Source: Sclerotiophoma versabilis (taxonomy: Eukaryota > Ascomycota > Dothideomycetes > Pleosporales > Didymellaceae). From it: a DNA stretch of 64,000 nucleotides. The DNA lies in the NCBI GenBank assembly GCA_012274445.1, contig JAAROD010000080.1, positions 1,674,001-1,738,000 on the forward strand. The letters are read 5' to 3'. The notes under the pieces are model-generated. The model worked only from the letters and a program-made list of their open reading frames with translations, was not told where the DNA came from and made no database searches. The position numbers and the translations under genes were made by a program. This document shows positions 35,291 through 45,878 of the stretch, piece by piece (positions within the stretch are counted from its first letter, which is position 1; each line of letters starts with the position of its first letter).

Positions 35291-36868
35291 CCTGCGTTGC
35301 AAAGTTCGACATGGTTTTGAGCGGTTCCTGTTTGGACCCAGGGTGTACCTTCCTGACCCGACCAAAGTGACTAAGCGTTGTCAACAGATGAGCAAGTGGC
35401 TGCTTCACCTCACCTCTACTATCTTGTCGAATCTTCCAATCACCAGGTAACTACCTCTTGCAGCATCGATGCAGCGCTGCGACCCCAGAGTATCAAAGGA
35501 CATGACCGCGTCATCGAATTAACCGCCTTTCAACTTGTGCAGTTTCGGACACAACTATGCATTGGCAAATATACTCCCGATGTTGCACAGAAGTCAGCGG
35601 CAGGCCGCGGCTAGCGCCCCAACCTTCATTGTACGAAACGTTCGACAGCCCGGCTTCTCGCGCTTAGTATGTTCCCGTTTCTCCAAATACCTGCGGATAC
35701 TTAGAAATAGATTTATCACCATCTCGTCTTCGTACAATTTCGGAACGGCAACACCCGAGGAGGGGCCATATATGGTCGGTCCTATGACCCACTATTGGCG
35801 ACCTTGATGAAGACTGTCTGATAAACTGCCCGGAACACCGAGGCCGTCTTTGTCACGTCCGTAAATTCCGGACTGTCCTGTCAACGATGTGCATAACCCG
35901 TTTTGAAGATCACCCTTGTGACAGCCCATTTTTCTCTAAGCTATGCTCGCATCGTCAAATTAAGCAGTGCTACACACCCTGGTATGAGTCTATGCCCAGG
36001 AGCAGGCGAGGGTGGCCACACATCATTGCTCTTCGGTATGGATGCGCAGTCCGAGGCTTACCCACGCCAATTTATTAGCCACCCATCACACCCACTTTCA
36101 AGCCTGCGGTCCTTCCAACAAAATACTTCTGCTTTCTGTACTAGTATCACAACCTGGTCGGCTCTAGCACCAAATTCCTTAGTGATCATCCCAAAGGACT
36201 AGGTCACATCGCGCCTCGTTACTGACAGAAGATGGGACGTTACAGGGTTACCTTAGTTTCAGCCCGCGAGAGCAGCAACAGAGAACGAGCTGAGACGTAT
36301 CGTGACGTCGCTTGTAAGTGGTCCAGGTCAGATTGTTGCAGAGGACATGGAATCCTGGGAACACAGCATTGAACCAACAGACCCACTCTGTCAAACTTCT
36401 GAGGATTGGCATCTTCGGGTCACTTTAGCGAAATATAGGGATAATATGGTGTTAAAGGAGGTCTGAGACAGTGACAAGGAATCAGGGCCATGAACCCGCG
36501 TCAAGGACTTCCCTTCAGTGTGAGGGACACATTGCTGCACAGCATGGGCCAGGATTTTCTTCCAAAATTAGATTATCTAGTAATTGATGTGGTGTTTGAT
36601 TCTCTTCCAAACTCGTAGTTATATATTCTCTAACAAACATGTGATAAGCTTCAAATGCTCTTTCATTTGGTTGCCCCTAGAGGTTAGATATATAAACCGA
36701 GACGAGCATGGCAAGCTGTCATGTGTGTCCGACGTGAGTCAAGAGACAGAACTGATAATACGATAGAGAATCTTCTACATAATCTGTCATGACTGACAAA
36801 ATGTGCGGACCCTTCCTTATCTACGCTAGCTAGCGGCATGCAGGCGTTGGTAAAGGAATAGAAAGGCA
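35291..36868. other. Gene-poor stretch, left part
   Basis: No supported gene. Frames are at most 99 codons, overlap and lack motifs. Sequence becomes AT-richer toward 36600. Confidence 0.6.
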
Positions 36869-37302
36869 GAGACACCCCCTAGTCAAAAAAACTCGGACAC
36901 TTTCTGGTAACGTAATAAAAGAAGAGGCTACTTCAATCATAGACAGCTTTACAACAATTGTCTATTATAGGCTACAGTTACTCTTGTATAGTCTTAAGAA
37001 GGAAGCCTATTACTCTATCTACTTACTTCGAAATAATCATCTATTCTTCTGAGAGAAATACAGGTGTAAAGTACTTCTATTTTTACCTTTCTGTAATACC
37101 GTATTTCTAGCCTATTATAACAGATAAGTATACACAAAAGAAGTAGTAAGTAACGTAAAGCCTATGGAATAAGACAGTATATTAGAATAGACTCTATAAG
37201 CTGTTGTTGTGATTCTACAGCCTCGTGAAGTTGGCTTGTTTGGTGAGATTCTTATGTCATTAGAAAAGCGTCCGAGTTTTTTTTTTGACTAGGGGGTGGA
37301 GA
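36869..37302. mobile_element. 426-bp MITE-like inverted-repeat element
   Basis: The left terminus starts CACCCCCTAGTCAAAAAAA and continues CTCGGAC (36873-36898). The right terminus is its reverse complement (37270-37298), differing only in the length of the homopolymer (A7 against T10). A GAGA tetranucleotide stands on both sides (36869-36872, 37299-37302) as an apparent target duplication. Alternatively the element proper begins inside the TA dinucleotide, giving a TA duplication as in Tc1/mariner elements. The interior is AT-rich, rich in TA dinucleotides and stops, and has no transposase frame, so it would be non-autonomous. Confidence 0.85.
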
Positions 37303-37309
37303 CCTTATA

Positions 37310-37605
37310 ATTTAATACATGTAGATGTTTCAATTCACTAATATAAGATAGACATAGAATTAACAAAAACATGTAGCCTGTGTAAGCAGCTAGTAATATC
37401 TTATTAAGAGTCAGAGGTATATTGAGGATAGGCTAGAAGAGTCGTTAGAGGGCATCATCCTGCAGGTGTATAGATTACTACGTCTCTACCCACCCTAAAC
37501 ATATAACCCTAACTGGTTGGAGTGCTTGTGCACCCGCCACCTGTCCAATACTTTGATGCAATCCCATAGGTGGTGGTCCGTACATATTGCCAGTCACCAA
37601 GATCT
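37310..37605. repeat. Decayed dispersed repeat, copy B
   Basis: Collinear with the segment at 5440-5755: CTGCAGGTGTATAG at 37460 and GTGGTCCGTACATATTGCCA at 37573 match the blocks there with nearly the same spacing (113 against 115 bp). Differences are mainly transitions. It directly adjoins the right end of the MITE-like element, so the element may sit at the edge of, or inside, an older repeat. Confidence 0.5.
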
Positions 37606-38640
37606 AAGGTCTTAAGTTCAGGAACTAAAAGTGGACTTGAAATACAGCGCCAAGGGCTACCGCTTCGAAAACTTTTCAGCATAGAGCGTTTGATCTGTGA
37701 TCACATTTCTGGAAGAGCTGCAGAAGAAATTTAAGTAAGTCAGCTTTTCTGTAGCAAAAACTCTGAATCTGGAGGATATGTGAGGACTGAATTTTTAATG
37801 CTTGGAATGCGCTATTAATAATGGGGTTTGTCGTATTGCAAGACCTCTCGTCAGCGCAAACGGATCGCACATTGAAGAGGAGTTTATCACATCTGTCAGC
37901 GCATGGCACAGAAAACCTCAGGAATTATGTAACAGCGGCTGCCCAGTGGGTTGGGACATGAGGTTGTTTCTTGCGGCTTATTAGTATTTGACAACGCAAA
38001 GGCAAATTGATGTAGCGGAGGTGTGGAGCAGTGCTGCCTTCTACGTTTTCACCGGCATGAGGCCGATCTCTCGAACTGACAACATGTTTTGGGAATAGCG
38101 AAACATCTCAAGGCCTCTCCATTCGATGTGACAGGAGTATTCATCTTCTTGCTGCTACAGAGTGCCATGAAGTGTAAACTTGGAGCGCGCACGTACATGA
38201 ACAGCAGAGATGCATCAGGACCTACAATGACTAAGCCAGATCACTACCTGCTGTGCGTAACTCATTATGCAACATAGGACTAGAGTGAGCCACCGAAAAT
38301 TGTTCTCTGAAGTGACCATCCACACATCATGTCTCACATTGTGGAGTCACGTCGCCCTCCTTCATCGACACTGTCGACACCCAACGTAGAACATGGAAGG
38401 AATACAAAAATCACCGCTGAGTTCTTCCTGGTTCTCCCCACCAGATTCACAGAAACCTACAGAACAGAACCTGCAGAACAGAACCTACAAACAGGCATAG
38501 TCACCGGCCTCTACAAAGCTAAATGCATCACATTGGTGCGTGACCACAGATATAATACTACAGTACTGCACACAGCTAACAAGAAAGACAACCACTAGAC
38601 AACTACTCTTAAGGAAACCGCACGATTCAAAGTAGCAAAC
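37606..38640. other. Gene-poor stretch, right part
   Basis: No supported gene upstream of the orphan at 38641. Two 14-bp copies of AGAACAGAACCTRC stand in tandem at 38461-38488, with a partial third before them. Otherwise nothing was recognised. Confidence 0.6.
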
Positions 38641-39159
38641 ATGGGCTGTACATCCTCCCGTCCAGTCAGCTATAACTCACACCGCACGCGTGGTGGCTGC
38701 AATTCACTACAAAAATACACAGGTCCAGACATGTCGTCCTTGGATACGCATTACGGCACCAACTCTATGCCCGAGCCTCCCCTGCCTGTTGCCCGAGGCC
38801 ACTCTCAACACCCTTGCAACACCTACAAACTCCCCACCCCACCTCCCACCTCACACAAATACACGGGTCCAGATATGTCGTCCTTCGATACGCACTACGG
38901 CAACAGTTTCATGCCCGAACTTCCCCTGCCTGTTGCCCAAAGCCAATCCGAAGACCCTTCCGACACCTACAAACCTTCCACCTCACACAAAGACTATCAA
39001 ACGCCTTGGTGTAATCCCTATAGCGGAGATGATGAGTCTCGATCAGAGAAGAAACGCACACAAGACACCAGCCCGCTGCGGTACTCCAATGAGATGCTGC
39101 CTCATAACACGAGCTCTAAGTGTGATGTGAGCCCGCTTGGCTCGCCGCAGTTTGGATAG
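38641..39159 (+). CDS. Orphan 172-aa protein with N-terminal acylation motif and internal duplication
   Basis: The single exon begins MGCTSSRP, a good N-myristoylation signal (Gly2, Ser6) with Cys3 available for palmitoylation, so the product is probably tethered to a membrane. Residues 25-72 and 73-116 are two copies of one unit beginning KYTGPDMSS and containing DTHYG and LPLPVA or PPLPVA. The DNA copies are about 144 and 132 bp and clearly related, so the duplication is not ancient. The tail is hydrophilic and Ser/Asp-rich. I do not recognise a family. Location next to a repeat-rich tract fits a young or lineage-specific gene. The internal repeat and clean start argue that it is a real gene. 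Confidence 0.6.
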   Translation: MGCTSSRPVSYNSHRTRGGCNSLQKYTGPDMSSLDTHYGTNSMPEPPLPVARGHSQHPCNTYKLPTPPPTSHKYTGPDMSSFDTHYGNSFMPELPLPVAQSQSEDPSDTYKPSTSHKDYQTPWCNPYSGDDESRSEKKRTQDTSPLRYSNEMLPHNTSSKCDVSPLGSPQFG

Positions 39160-39592
39160 CCGTTTGAGAGTGTATCTTAGGAAAGAGAAGATAGGGACGA
39201 TGGCTGAGTGCAATTCCAGGAGTGGTGGGATTGGAGGGTAGGAGTCTTGGTGAGTGTTTGAGACAAGGTAGCAACAGGAAAGAATTGAATTATTGTTTTT
39301 CAGCCTCTTCGACGATGGATGGTTTGCAAGTGTTTCAAGTTATCATTGATGTGGAGTGACTGGGAAGTTGTGAGGTACACCAGGAACGAAGAATCCAAGA
39401 AGATAAAGCTGAATTGCGATAACAAATACCTGCATATAAGACTCCGTTGGCAGCCCCCCTAAAGCAACATTAAACGACGTCTCTATAGACCCGAGGCACT
39501 TCATCCTAGATCGCCTCGCACATGTCCGCAACGAGGCAAGATACTCTCTCTTTGGCTGCGGTGCGCAAGTCTATTAGGAAATGTGCAGCTTT
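39160..39592. other. Convergent intergenic stretch
   Basis: About 430 bp between the 3' ends of the orphan (+) and cysteine dioxygenase (-). A 62-codon minus frame at 39343-39531 shows no motif. Nothing else was seen. Confidence 0.6.
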
Positions 39593-40607
39593 CTAAAACC
39601 GCGCCTCACGCAAACAGGGCGAGCCGTACTCGGAGAACACTGTACACTTGGCCATGTGCGTCGAGTGACCATTTGCTTCGTTGAAGACGTTGCAGCCGTA
39701 GACTGCTGCGTTAGGTGGTGTGTACACTGCTTATTGTCAGCTGGCATGCAAAAGAGTTGGTTGAATTGTGCACTCACAGTGCAGTGACACAGCGTAGCTC
39801 TCCTTATCTGGATTCGAGATGCGATGCAGTCCGAGCTTGTCAGACATATATGTGACTTGATCGGCCTGGTATGTCTTCTCGGAAATGACCTGCATGTGGC
39901 GATCCTCAGATTTATTGAGGTCGATAGTCGGCCAGGCGTAGCGTGTCTCTGTGAGGCTGCCTTTGAGGACCTTCATAATACAGTGGGCGTTGGCGTGGCT
40001 ATAACGTGTCAGCAGAGTCTATGCTGGCGGTGAAGTTGGGGTAGACAGAGCATGGCAGGCACCATACCGATCAAAGATCAGATCGCGCAACATATCGAAA
40101 ATAGTGTCCTTACCGGCTGTCTCCTGCGCTGTGGACGCATCGATCTCATGATCGGCGAGCAAAGTCGCTTCGTCAGTCAGGAGTACAGAGTCTTCAAACG
40201 CATAATGCAGTCAAAGACCAGGTCACGTTGATAGCTCTGTTATCAATAGAGATAGAACAAAGAAATGCCGACCTACTCGTGGATGGGGCTGCCCCTATCA
40301 GGCGCCCACACTAGTAGCAGCTACTAACGTCAGTAAGTTCCCAGTACCAAAATGTGAGATGCATAAGTACCAAGTTGCTTTTACCGTTGCCCTTGTCAAC
40401 CAGGTTGCGTGTGTATGCTGTGCCGGGCTGTGCCATTGAGTATTTTTCCCATTCCGATTCATCCGAGACGTAATCTTCCATCAGCTGCTGGAGCTCTCTC
40501 TCGTCGACATCGTCGCTGTTGATGCCGCTGCAAGGGCCGAGCTTATCGCTTAATGCCTTCACAAGTGTCTGGAAACGGTCTGTGGGCTCTGCTGTACGGC
40601 CAGGCAT
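39593..40607 (-). CDS. CDO1: Cysteine dioxygenase
   Basis: Non-haem iron enzyme oxidising L-cysteine to cysteine sulfinate. Exons 40371-40607, 40277-40320, 39778-39998 and 39593-39726 give 211 aa, the usual size. Start MPGRTAEPTDRFQTLVKAL. The cupin motif is rebuilt across intron 2: GSPIHD joins HANAHCIMKVLKG, giving iron ligands His-x-His and the Cys that forms the Cys-Tyr cofactor in this family. The third His lies in SLHLYTPP, rebuilt across intron 3 with a GTGAGT donor. C terminus CLREARF. Intron 2 (40276-39999, 278 bp) is long and contains coding-like sequence. The gene is divergent from DRG1. Confidence 0.95.
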
Positions 40608-41171
40608 GATGATGAGATAACGATGGCTGTCTATGATGATGTCGGTGTAAAGAGGCAATGGAGAGGAGGATCTGAAGCTCAGAGTGTGGTCAGAACACTA
40701 CGACAAGGAAGCTACGGATCGTCGAGAGCGATAAGCCGAGCAGATGTCAGATTTATCTGGAAAGAGCGGACAACACGGTGTGACACGTGTGAGTCTTTGA
40801 GGCGCAAAATTGTGTAACAACTAGCTCCGGTGATTTCCCTCAACTAGTCAGGTGCACCATAGTTGCATCGCATACGTATGCCAACACAAACCGTGAGTAT
40901 CAGACTATAGTCGGCGAGGAGCGAGATAGCGGCTTCTATCGGTCGTTGGCATTCGTATTATGCAAGTAAGAGCATTCCAGGTTCGAGGGAGGAGCTGCAG
41001 GGTCGAGGCTCAACATAGCTTAGCGTAATCGGCAAAAAGTATGGCCGATACCCCTCATTCGGCAAGCGTGTTCCAAGGGCGTCATCGCCGCCTCGGACAT
41101 CAAATTTCTGTATCAACGCGATTGCGACTGCACCACGTCTTGAACCAGTCTAGACGACGTGAACAGCCAAG
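40608..41171. promoter_or_regulatory. Divergent promoter region of CDO1 and DRG1
   Basis: 564 bp separate the two start codons, so both promoters lie here. No TATA box or operator was identified with confidence. Confidence 0.6.
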
Positions 41172-42491
41172 ATGTCGACCACAGTGGACAAGGTTAGTAC
41201 TCCCTTCATTCAGTAAGCAGAAAAATACTCGTACTGACAGAACATGCGCAGATTAAAGAGGTCGAGGCCGAAGTAAGACCCCTCCAGATCGCAAACCTAT
41301 ATCGATGACTTACGCCATGTAGATGGCCCGTACCCAGAAGAACAAGGCGACCTCTTACCATTTGGGACAACTGAAGGCCAAGCTAGCGAAGCTCAAGAGG
41401 GAGTTACTTGAGCCTAGCGGTGGCGGCGGCGGTGCAGGTGTTGGTTTCGATGTCGCAAGAACCGGTGTCGCTAGTGTTGGCTTTATTGGCTTTCCTTCCG
41501 TGGGCAAGAGTACGCTCATGAGCAGACTGACTGGTCAACATTCTGAGGCTGCCGCATACGAATTTACAACGCTTACCACTGTTCCCGGTCAGGTCATGTA
41601 CAACGGCGCGAAGATCCAGATTCTCGATCTTCCCGGTATTATTCAGGGTGCAAAAGACGGAAAGGGTCGTGGTCGTCAGGTCATTGCAGTCGCAAAGACC
41701 TGCCATCTGATCTTCATTGTGCTAGACGTCAACAAGCCCTTGACCGATAAGCGTGTTATCGAGAATGAATTGGAAGGCTTTGGCATTCGAATCAACAAGA
41801 GCCCACCAAATATTGTGCTCAAGAAGAAGGACAAGGGTGGAATAAACATCACCTCTACGGTACCCTTGACACACATCGACCACGATGAGATCAAGGCTGT
41901 CATGAGCGAGTACCGCATGGCGAACGCTGACATTGCCATTCGATGCGACGCGACCGTCGACGACCTTATCGATGTTATCGAAGCGAAGAGCCGGAGCTAT
42001 ATTCCTGTTATCTATGCGCTCAACAAGATTGACGCCATTTCAATCGAAGAGCTCGATCTCATCTACCGAATTCCCAACGCTTGTCCCATCAGTTCCGAGC
42101 ACGGTTGGAACATCGACGAACTGTTGGAGCAGATGTGGGAGAAACTCAACTTGGTCCGTGTCTATACGAAGCCCAAGGGCAGATTGCCTGACTACACTGC
42201 ACCTGTTGTTTTGCGATCTTCTGCTTGCACAATCGAAGACTTTGTAAGTGCTCCGCGTATACAGGCCACGATGCTAGCTGACCAGGGTGCAGTGTCACTC
42301 TATCCACAAGACCATCGTAGAACAGTTCAAGCATGCCATCGTCTATGGTAAATCTGTCAAGCACCAGCCCCAGCGTGTCGGCTTGTCTCATGAGCTTGCT
42401 GACGAAGACATCGGTGAGTTACACGGCGATATCAGATCTTAGCGCATTCCCTGTACTAATCTTGCGGCCAGTTACCATTGTCAAGAAGTAG
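41172..42491 (+). CDS. RBG1: Developmentally regulated GTP-binding protein 1 (ribosome-associated DRG GTPase)
   Basis: OBG/DRG-family GTPase that acts on translating ribosomes with a DFRP partner (Rbg1-Tma46 in yeast). Exons 41172-41192, 41252-41272, 41323-42243, 42293-42413 and 42472-42491 give 367 aa, exactly the usual DRG1 length. The first two exons are 21 nt each and encode MSTTVDK and IKEVEAE. Motifs: GFPSVGKST (G1), the YEFTTLTTVPG region (G2), DLPGI (G3), NKID (G4). The TGS domain spans the last three exons (CTIEDF, CHSIHKTIVEQF, ending VTIVKK). Everything is intact. Confidence 0.97.
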
Positions 42492-44167
42492 ATGACAAAT
42501 TGCGACGTATTTCCGCGGCCTGAAGGCCGTCTGCCCCTCGCAGTAAAGAGACATTGGGGCTACGAGTGGTTTGTGGACGGCTTGATGTCTCACCACAATG
42601 CCATAATTGTAGTCTGAACATAGAGGATGACGAGCAGAGCGAAGCTTTAGCTAACTTACACTCTGGATTGGCCGAAGTTGCCGTCCCAATAGCTCCGCGC
42701 CGGCATTAGCACGTTCGTTTAGTTGAGACATAGAGCTTACGGAGCGGATCGTACCTGCCATTCGCCAGGACACTACCCAAACGGACCGCAGCCGTTTGCA
42801 ACCATCAACAGGGTCTGTCCTACCGAAGAGGCGCACCATAGTACGTACACATCTCAATTGAAGCCTCGTGACGAGAGGGGTGCCGGCGTTTGAACGGTCT
42901 CAGCATTTTCATTTCTCCATAGGAACATTTTTCGGAACTTCAGCAAATATGATCAGCGTTGTCTGGCCCAATTTTCCAGATATTGACTTCCCTCATTGGT
43001 GTTCTAACGGATACTGCTGTCGATTCGGAGACTTCCAGCAGGGGCCCTGTCCGTGCTGACGGCTCACAGAGCTCGTTGTTATTCGGGCGCTAAATCATTA
43101 TCGCTCCCGTCCCTGAGTGGCTGCTTCGCAAAACCTAATGTGTCTTTTGTGGCTCCTTTTCTCGTGGGCGCGATTATCGCCATCCTAAAGCGTCACGTCC
43201 ATCTGCGCAATTTGGATTTTTTAATGCACCGCCAATGATTGACATCTTTGTTCGACCCCGGTCATCGCCACTTCTCATACCTGAATATCCTGTCTGGTTT
43301 CATTTTCAATGGCGCACCACGCACGTGCGACATCGATGAGCATTGCGCATCGTACACGAAACTATACTAATACGCCTCGCTCAGTCCGACCATGTCTGCA
43401 TTGGGTATTCAGATTAACCGGCCGCGACGATGTGTGCGCACGGTGCGATGGCCTCTGTGGGATGTTCGTACCCGACCGCCTTGACATCCTATTTGCCGCA
43501 GCATAGACATGGTGTGGAGCCGTGCACTGGGGGTGTCTCGACGAGCTTGAGCCAGGCGGCCGCATATCTCTGGCCCGCGTCAACCTAAGAGCACATCCCC
43601 GACGAGACCCGCACATGCACTAAACCCAACGTTGCTGTCGCGTTGCGGCGTGCTTGGCTTGATGGCGGCAAGGATGTATGGTGCACAAGCCGGCAAGCTT
43701 GGGCTGGAAACAAACAGGCCCTCTCCCGCACTGCTGCAACAGCCCGCGTCTGCATCGCACACATCAGGGCTTGTATCAGCGTCCCCAGACCTTCTTTCAA
43801 GTACGTGCTGCGGGCCCTCCGTGCCAGGCCTCTCCCTGCAGCTTCTGCTTCCTTGTGAGCTCATTCCTCTGCCGCGCCTCTTTACACAATCCAGTTTAGA
43901 GCTTGTCGTACGACTGCGCCGTTTTGTCAGCCAAATCCTCGCTCGGCTGCAGTACATCCTCGTCGTTACTGTTTCGCTTCAGGATCCTGAACCAACATCT
44001 CATGCATGCATGCACGCCTCCCTCTTGAGGTCACCCACACCGACCAGTCACAGCAGCATCGCTCTGCAAATGCACGCCGAACCACTTGATCGCCATAGCA
44101 TTTGACGGACATTTGCTTCCACATTCACATTACTACAACAGCCTACGCCGCACCAATCTCGCCCAAC
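42492..44167. other. 1.7-kb intergenic tract
   Basis: Contains the DRG1 3' region and the promoter and leader of the CENP-B-type gene. Overlapping frames at 43362-44105 on both strands (up to 157 codons) are Cys/Arg/Leu-rich without motifs and are judged to be leader sequence. Nothing else was recognised. Confidence 0.55.
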
Positions 44168-45878
44168 ATGAGCCAACTACAGATGGACCACGAGCACCAT
44201 CACCAAGAACCTTTTGAAGACCATACTGTGTGGCAGGAGAATGGTCAATATCCACACCACTCGTCTCCAGTACATGACTTCAATGCCTTCCATGCCTACA
44301 CACCAATGCCAATGGAGCCCATCTATGGGAATGGCATGCACCCACCACATACTACACATCCACCACCGAGGTCTACACATCAACAACTGCAGCCCTTGAT
44401 TATGCCACAGTGGCCAAGCATGTTGACTAGCCAGTCGACATATCAACCGTCAATTTTTCCATCGGCGCCTGTACCAATTACGCCAGCATCAGCCACTCCT
44501 GTCTCAGCAACGTCTACACATTCAAGGACATCGTCAACACCTCGAAAGACCCTGACCGATCAGGATCGTCGTCGTATGTGCCAGTACCACGAGGATAACC
44601 CTACCGTCAAACAAACAGAAATTGGAGGTACGCCAACAACTGTCTTTGGTCGAAGTGCAACCCTATACTAACGTCTCTCAGCCATGTTCGGCGTAGAACG
44701 AAGGTATTTTCGAGGAGGTCATTTGATTGTTACTATGCTGATAAGTGTGTAGTACCGTTTCGAAAGTGTTGCGACAGAAAGAGAAGTACCTGTACCAGGA
44801 CGACGGGAGCCGTTCCCCCATCAGGAAGTCGAAAGGAAAGTTTCCTGATATTGAGCGAGCACTATCGAACTGGGCCAGGAATCATCAGAGGCAAGGGTAT
44901 CAACTCACCGATGCGATCATCCGGGACAAGGCACGCTTCTTTGCACAGACCGTTGGAAACTCCGAGAGTCATCTGAAGGCAAACAGCACCAGTTGGTTAG
45001 AAAAGTTCAAGCAGAAGAATCACCTGATGGGCGCAAAGTCACGCAAAGGCTCAATAGCAGAAGAGTCAGAAGGTGCTTCGAATCCACCATCCAATGCACA
45101 GACTCCTGGAGCACTTTCACCCATATCTCCCGAGGACGACTCGCCTGTTGTTCCAAACCTAGCGGTCAAGAAGAGCGAGGATAATCTGAAGAGCGAGAGC
45201 CCCGATACCTTCGACTTCTCAGGTCGACGACCTTACAATTCGCAAAGTACCACTTCTTTATCAACAATCTTCACTGAACAAGGTCCTACTAGCCCTGCGT
45301 CGCCGTTCTTTACGCCGGACTCAGCGTGCGGGCCTAATCCGTTCATTGGTAACCGTCAGGCTTCCAATGGGCAGCCAGGAAGCAATGGCTTCCAGCGGCC
45401 ACGGAGTCAGACGTTCCCCCTGTTGGTAGGTGTCGAACAATACGCATCACCGCCAGCATCGTCAGACGCGATGACTCCAAAGTATATCAGCAGCACTGCG
45501 CTCGATTCGCCTATGGCAGAGATGGGCGATTCATTGACCTCAATCGACGAGGCGATGTCCGTATCACCTTCCCAGATTTCCAACTCGATGCAGCCCCCAC
45601 CTCTGCCAACTACTTCCCCCGGAGGCGCTAAGTCAACAGGTTCGCCGGTCTCACCTTCCCAGGAGGAGGCAGCACGCGCTTTGGAGCTAGTCATGAGCTT
45701 CTTCAAGTCACAGTCGGGTGACTTTGCGGTTGCGCCTGAGGAGTACATGACAATTGGCAAGCTAATGGAGAAGCTGCGAATCAAGAGTCGAACCGGGGGC
45801 ATGCCATCGGGAATTCGTCGCGCGTCAGAGCCCGACTACACTGTCACCAAGCTGGAGACTGTCGACGCTCTACACTAG
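44168..45878 (+). CDS. CENP-B / Tc5-type HTH DNA-binding protein (domesticated transposase type)
   Basis: Exons 44168-44627, 44682-44703 (22 nt) and 44753-45878 give 535 aa. After a His/Pro/Gln-rich N terminus, residues ~121-175 form a psq/CENP-B N-terminal helix-turn-helix: RKTLTDQDRRRMCQYHEDNP and then AMFGVERSTVSKVLRQKEKY across two introns. Residues ~190-250 form the second, Tc5-type HTH (DIERALSNWARNHQRQG, RFFAQTVGN, SSWLEKFKQKNHL). The DDE catalytic region of pogo-type transposases is absent; instead there is a long Ser/Pro-rich tail ending KLETVDALH. This fits a host DNA-binding protein derived from a transposase, perhaps acting in chromatin or transcription. Function unproven. Confidence 0.9.
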
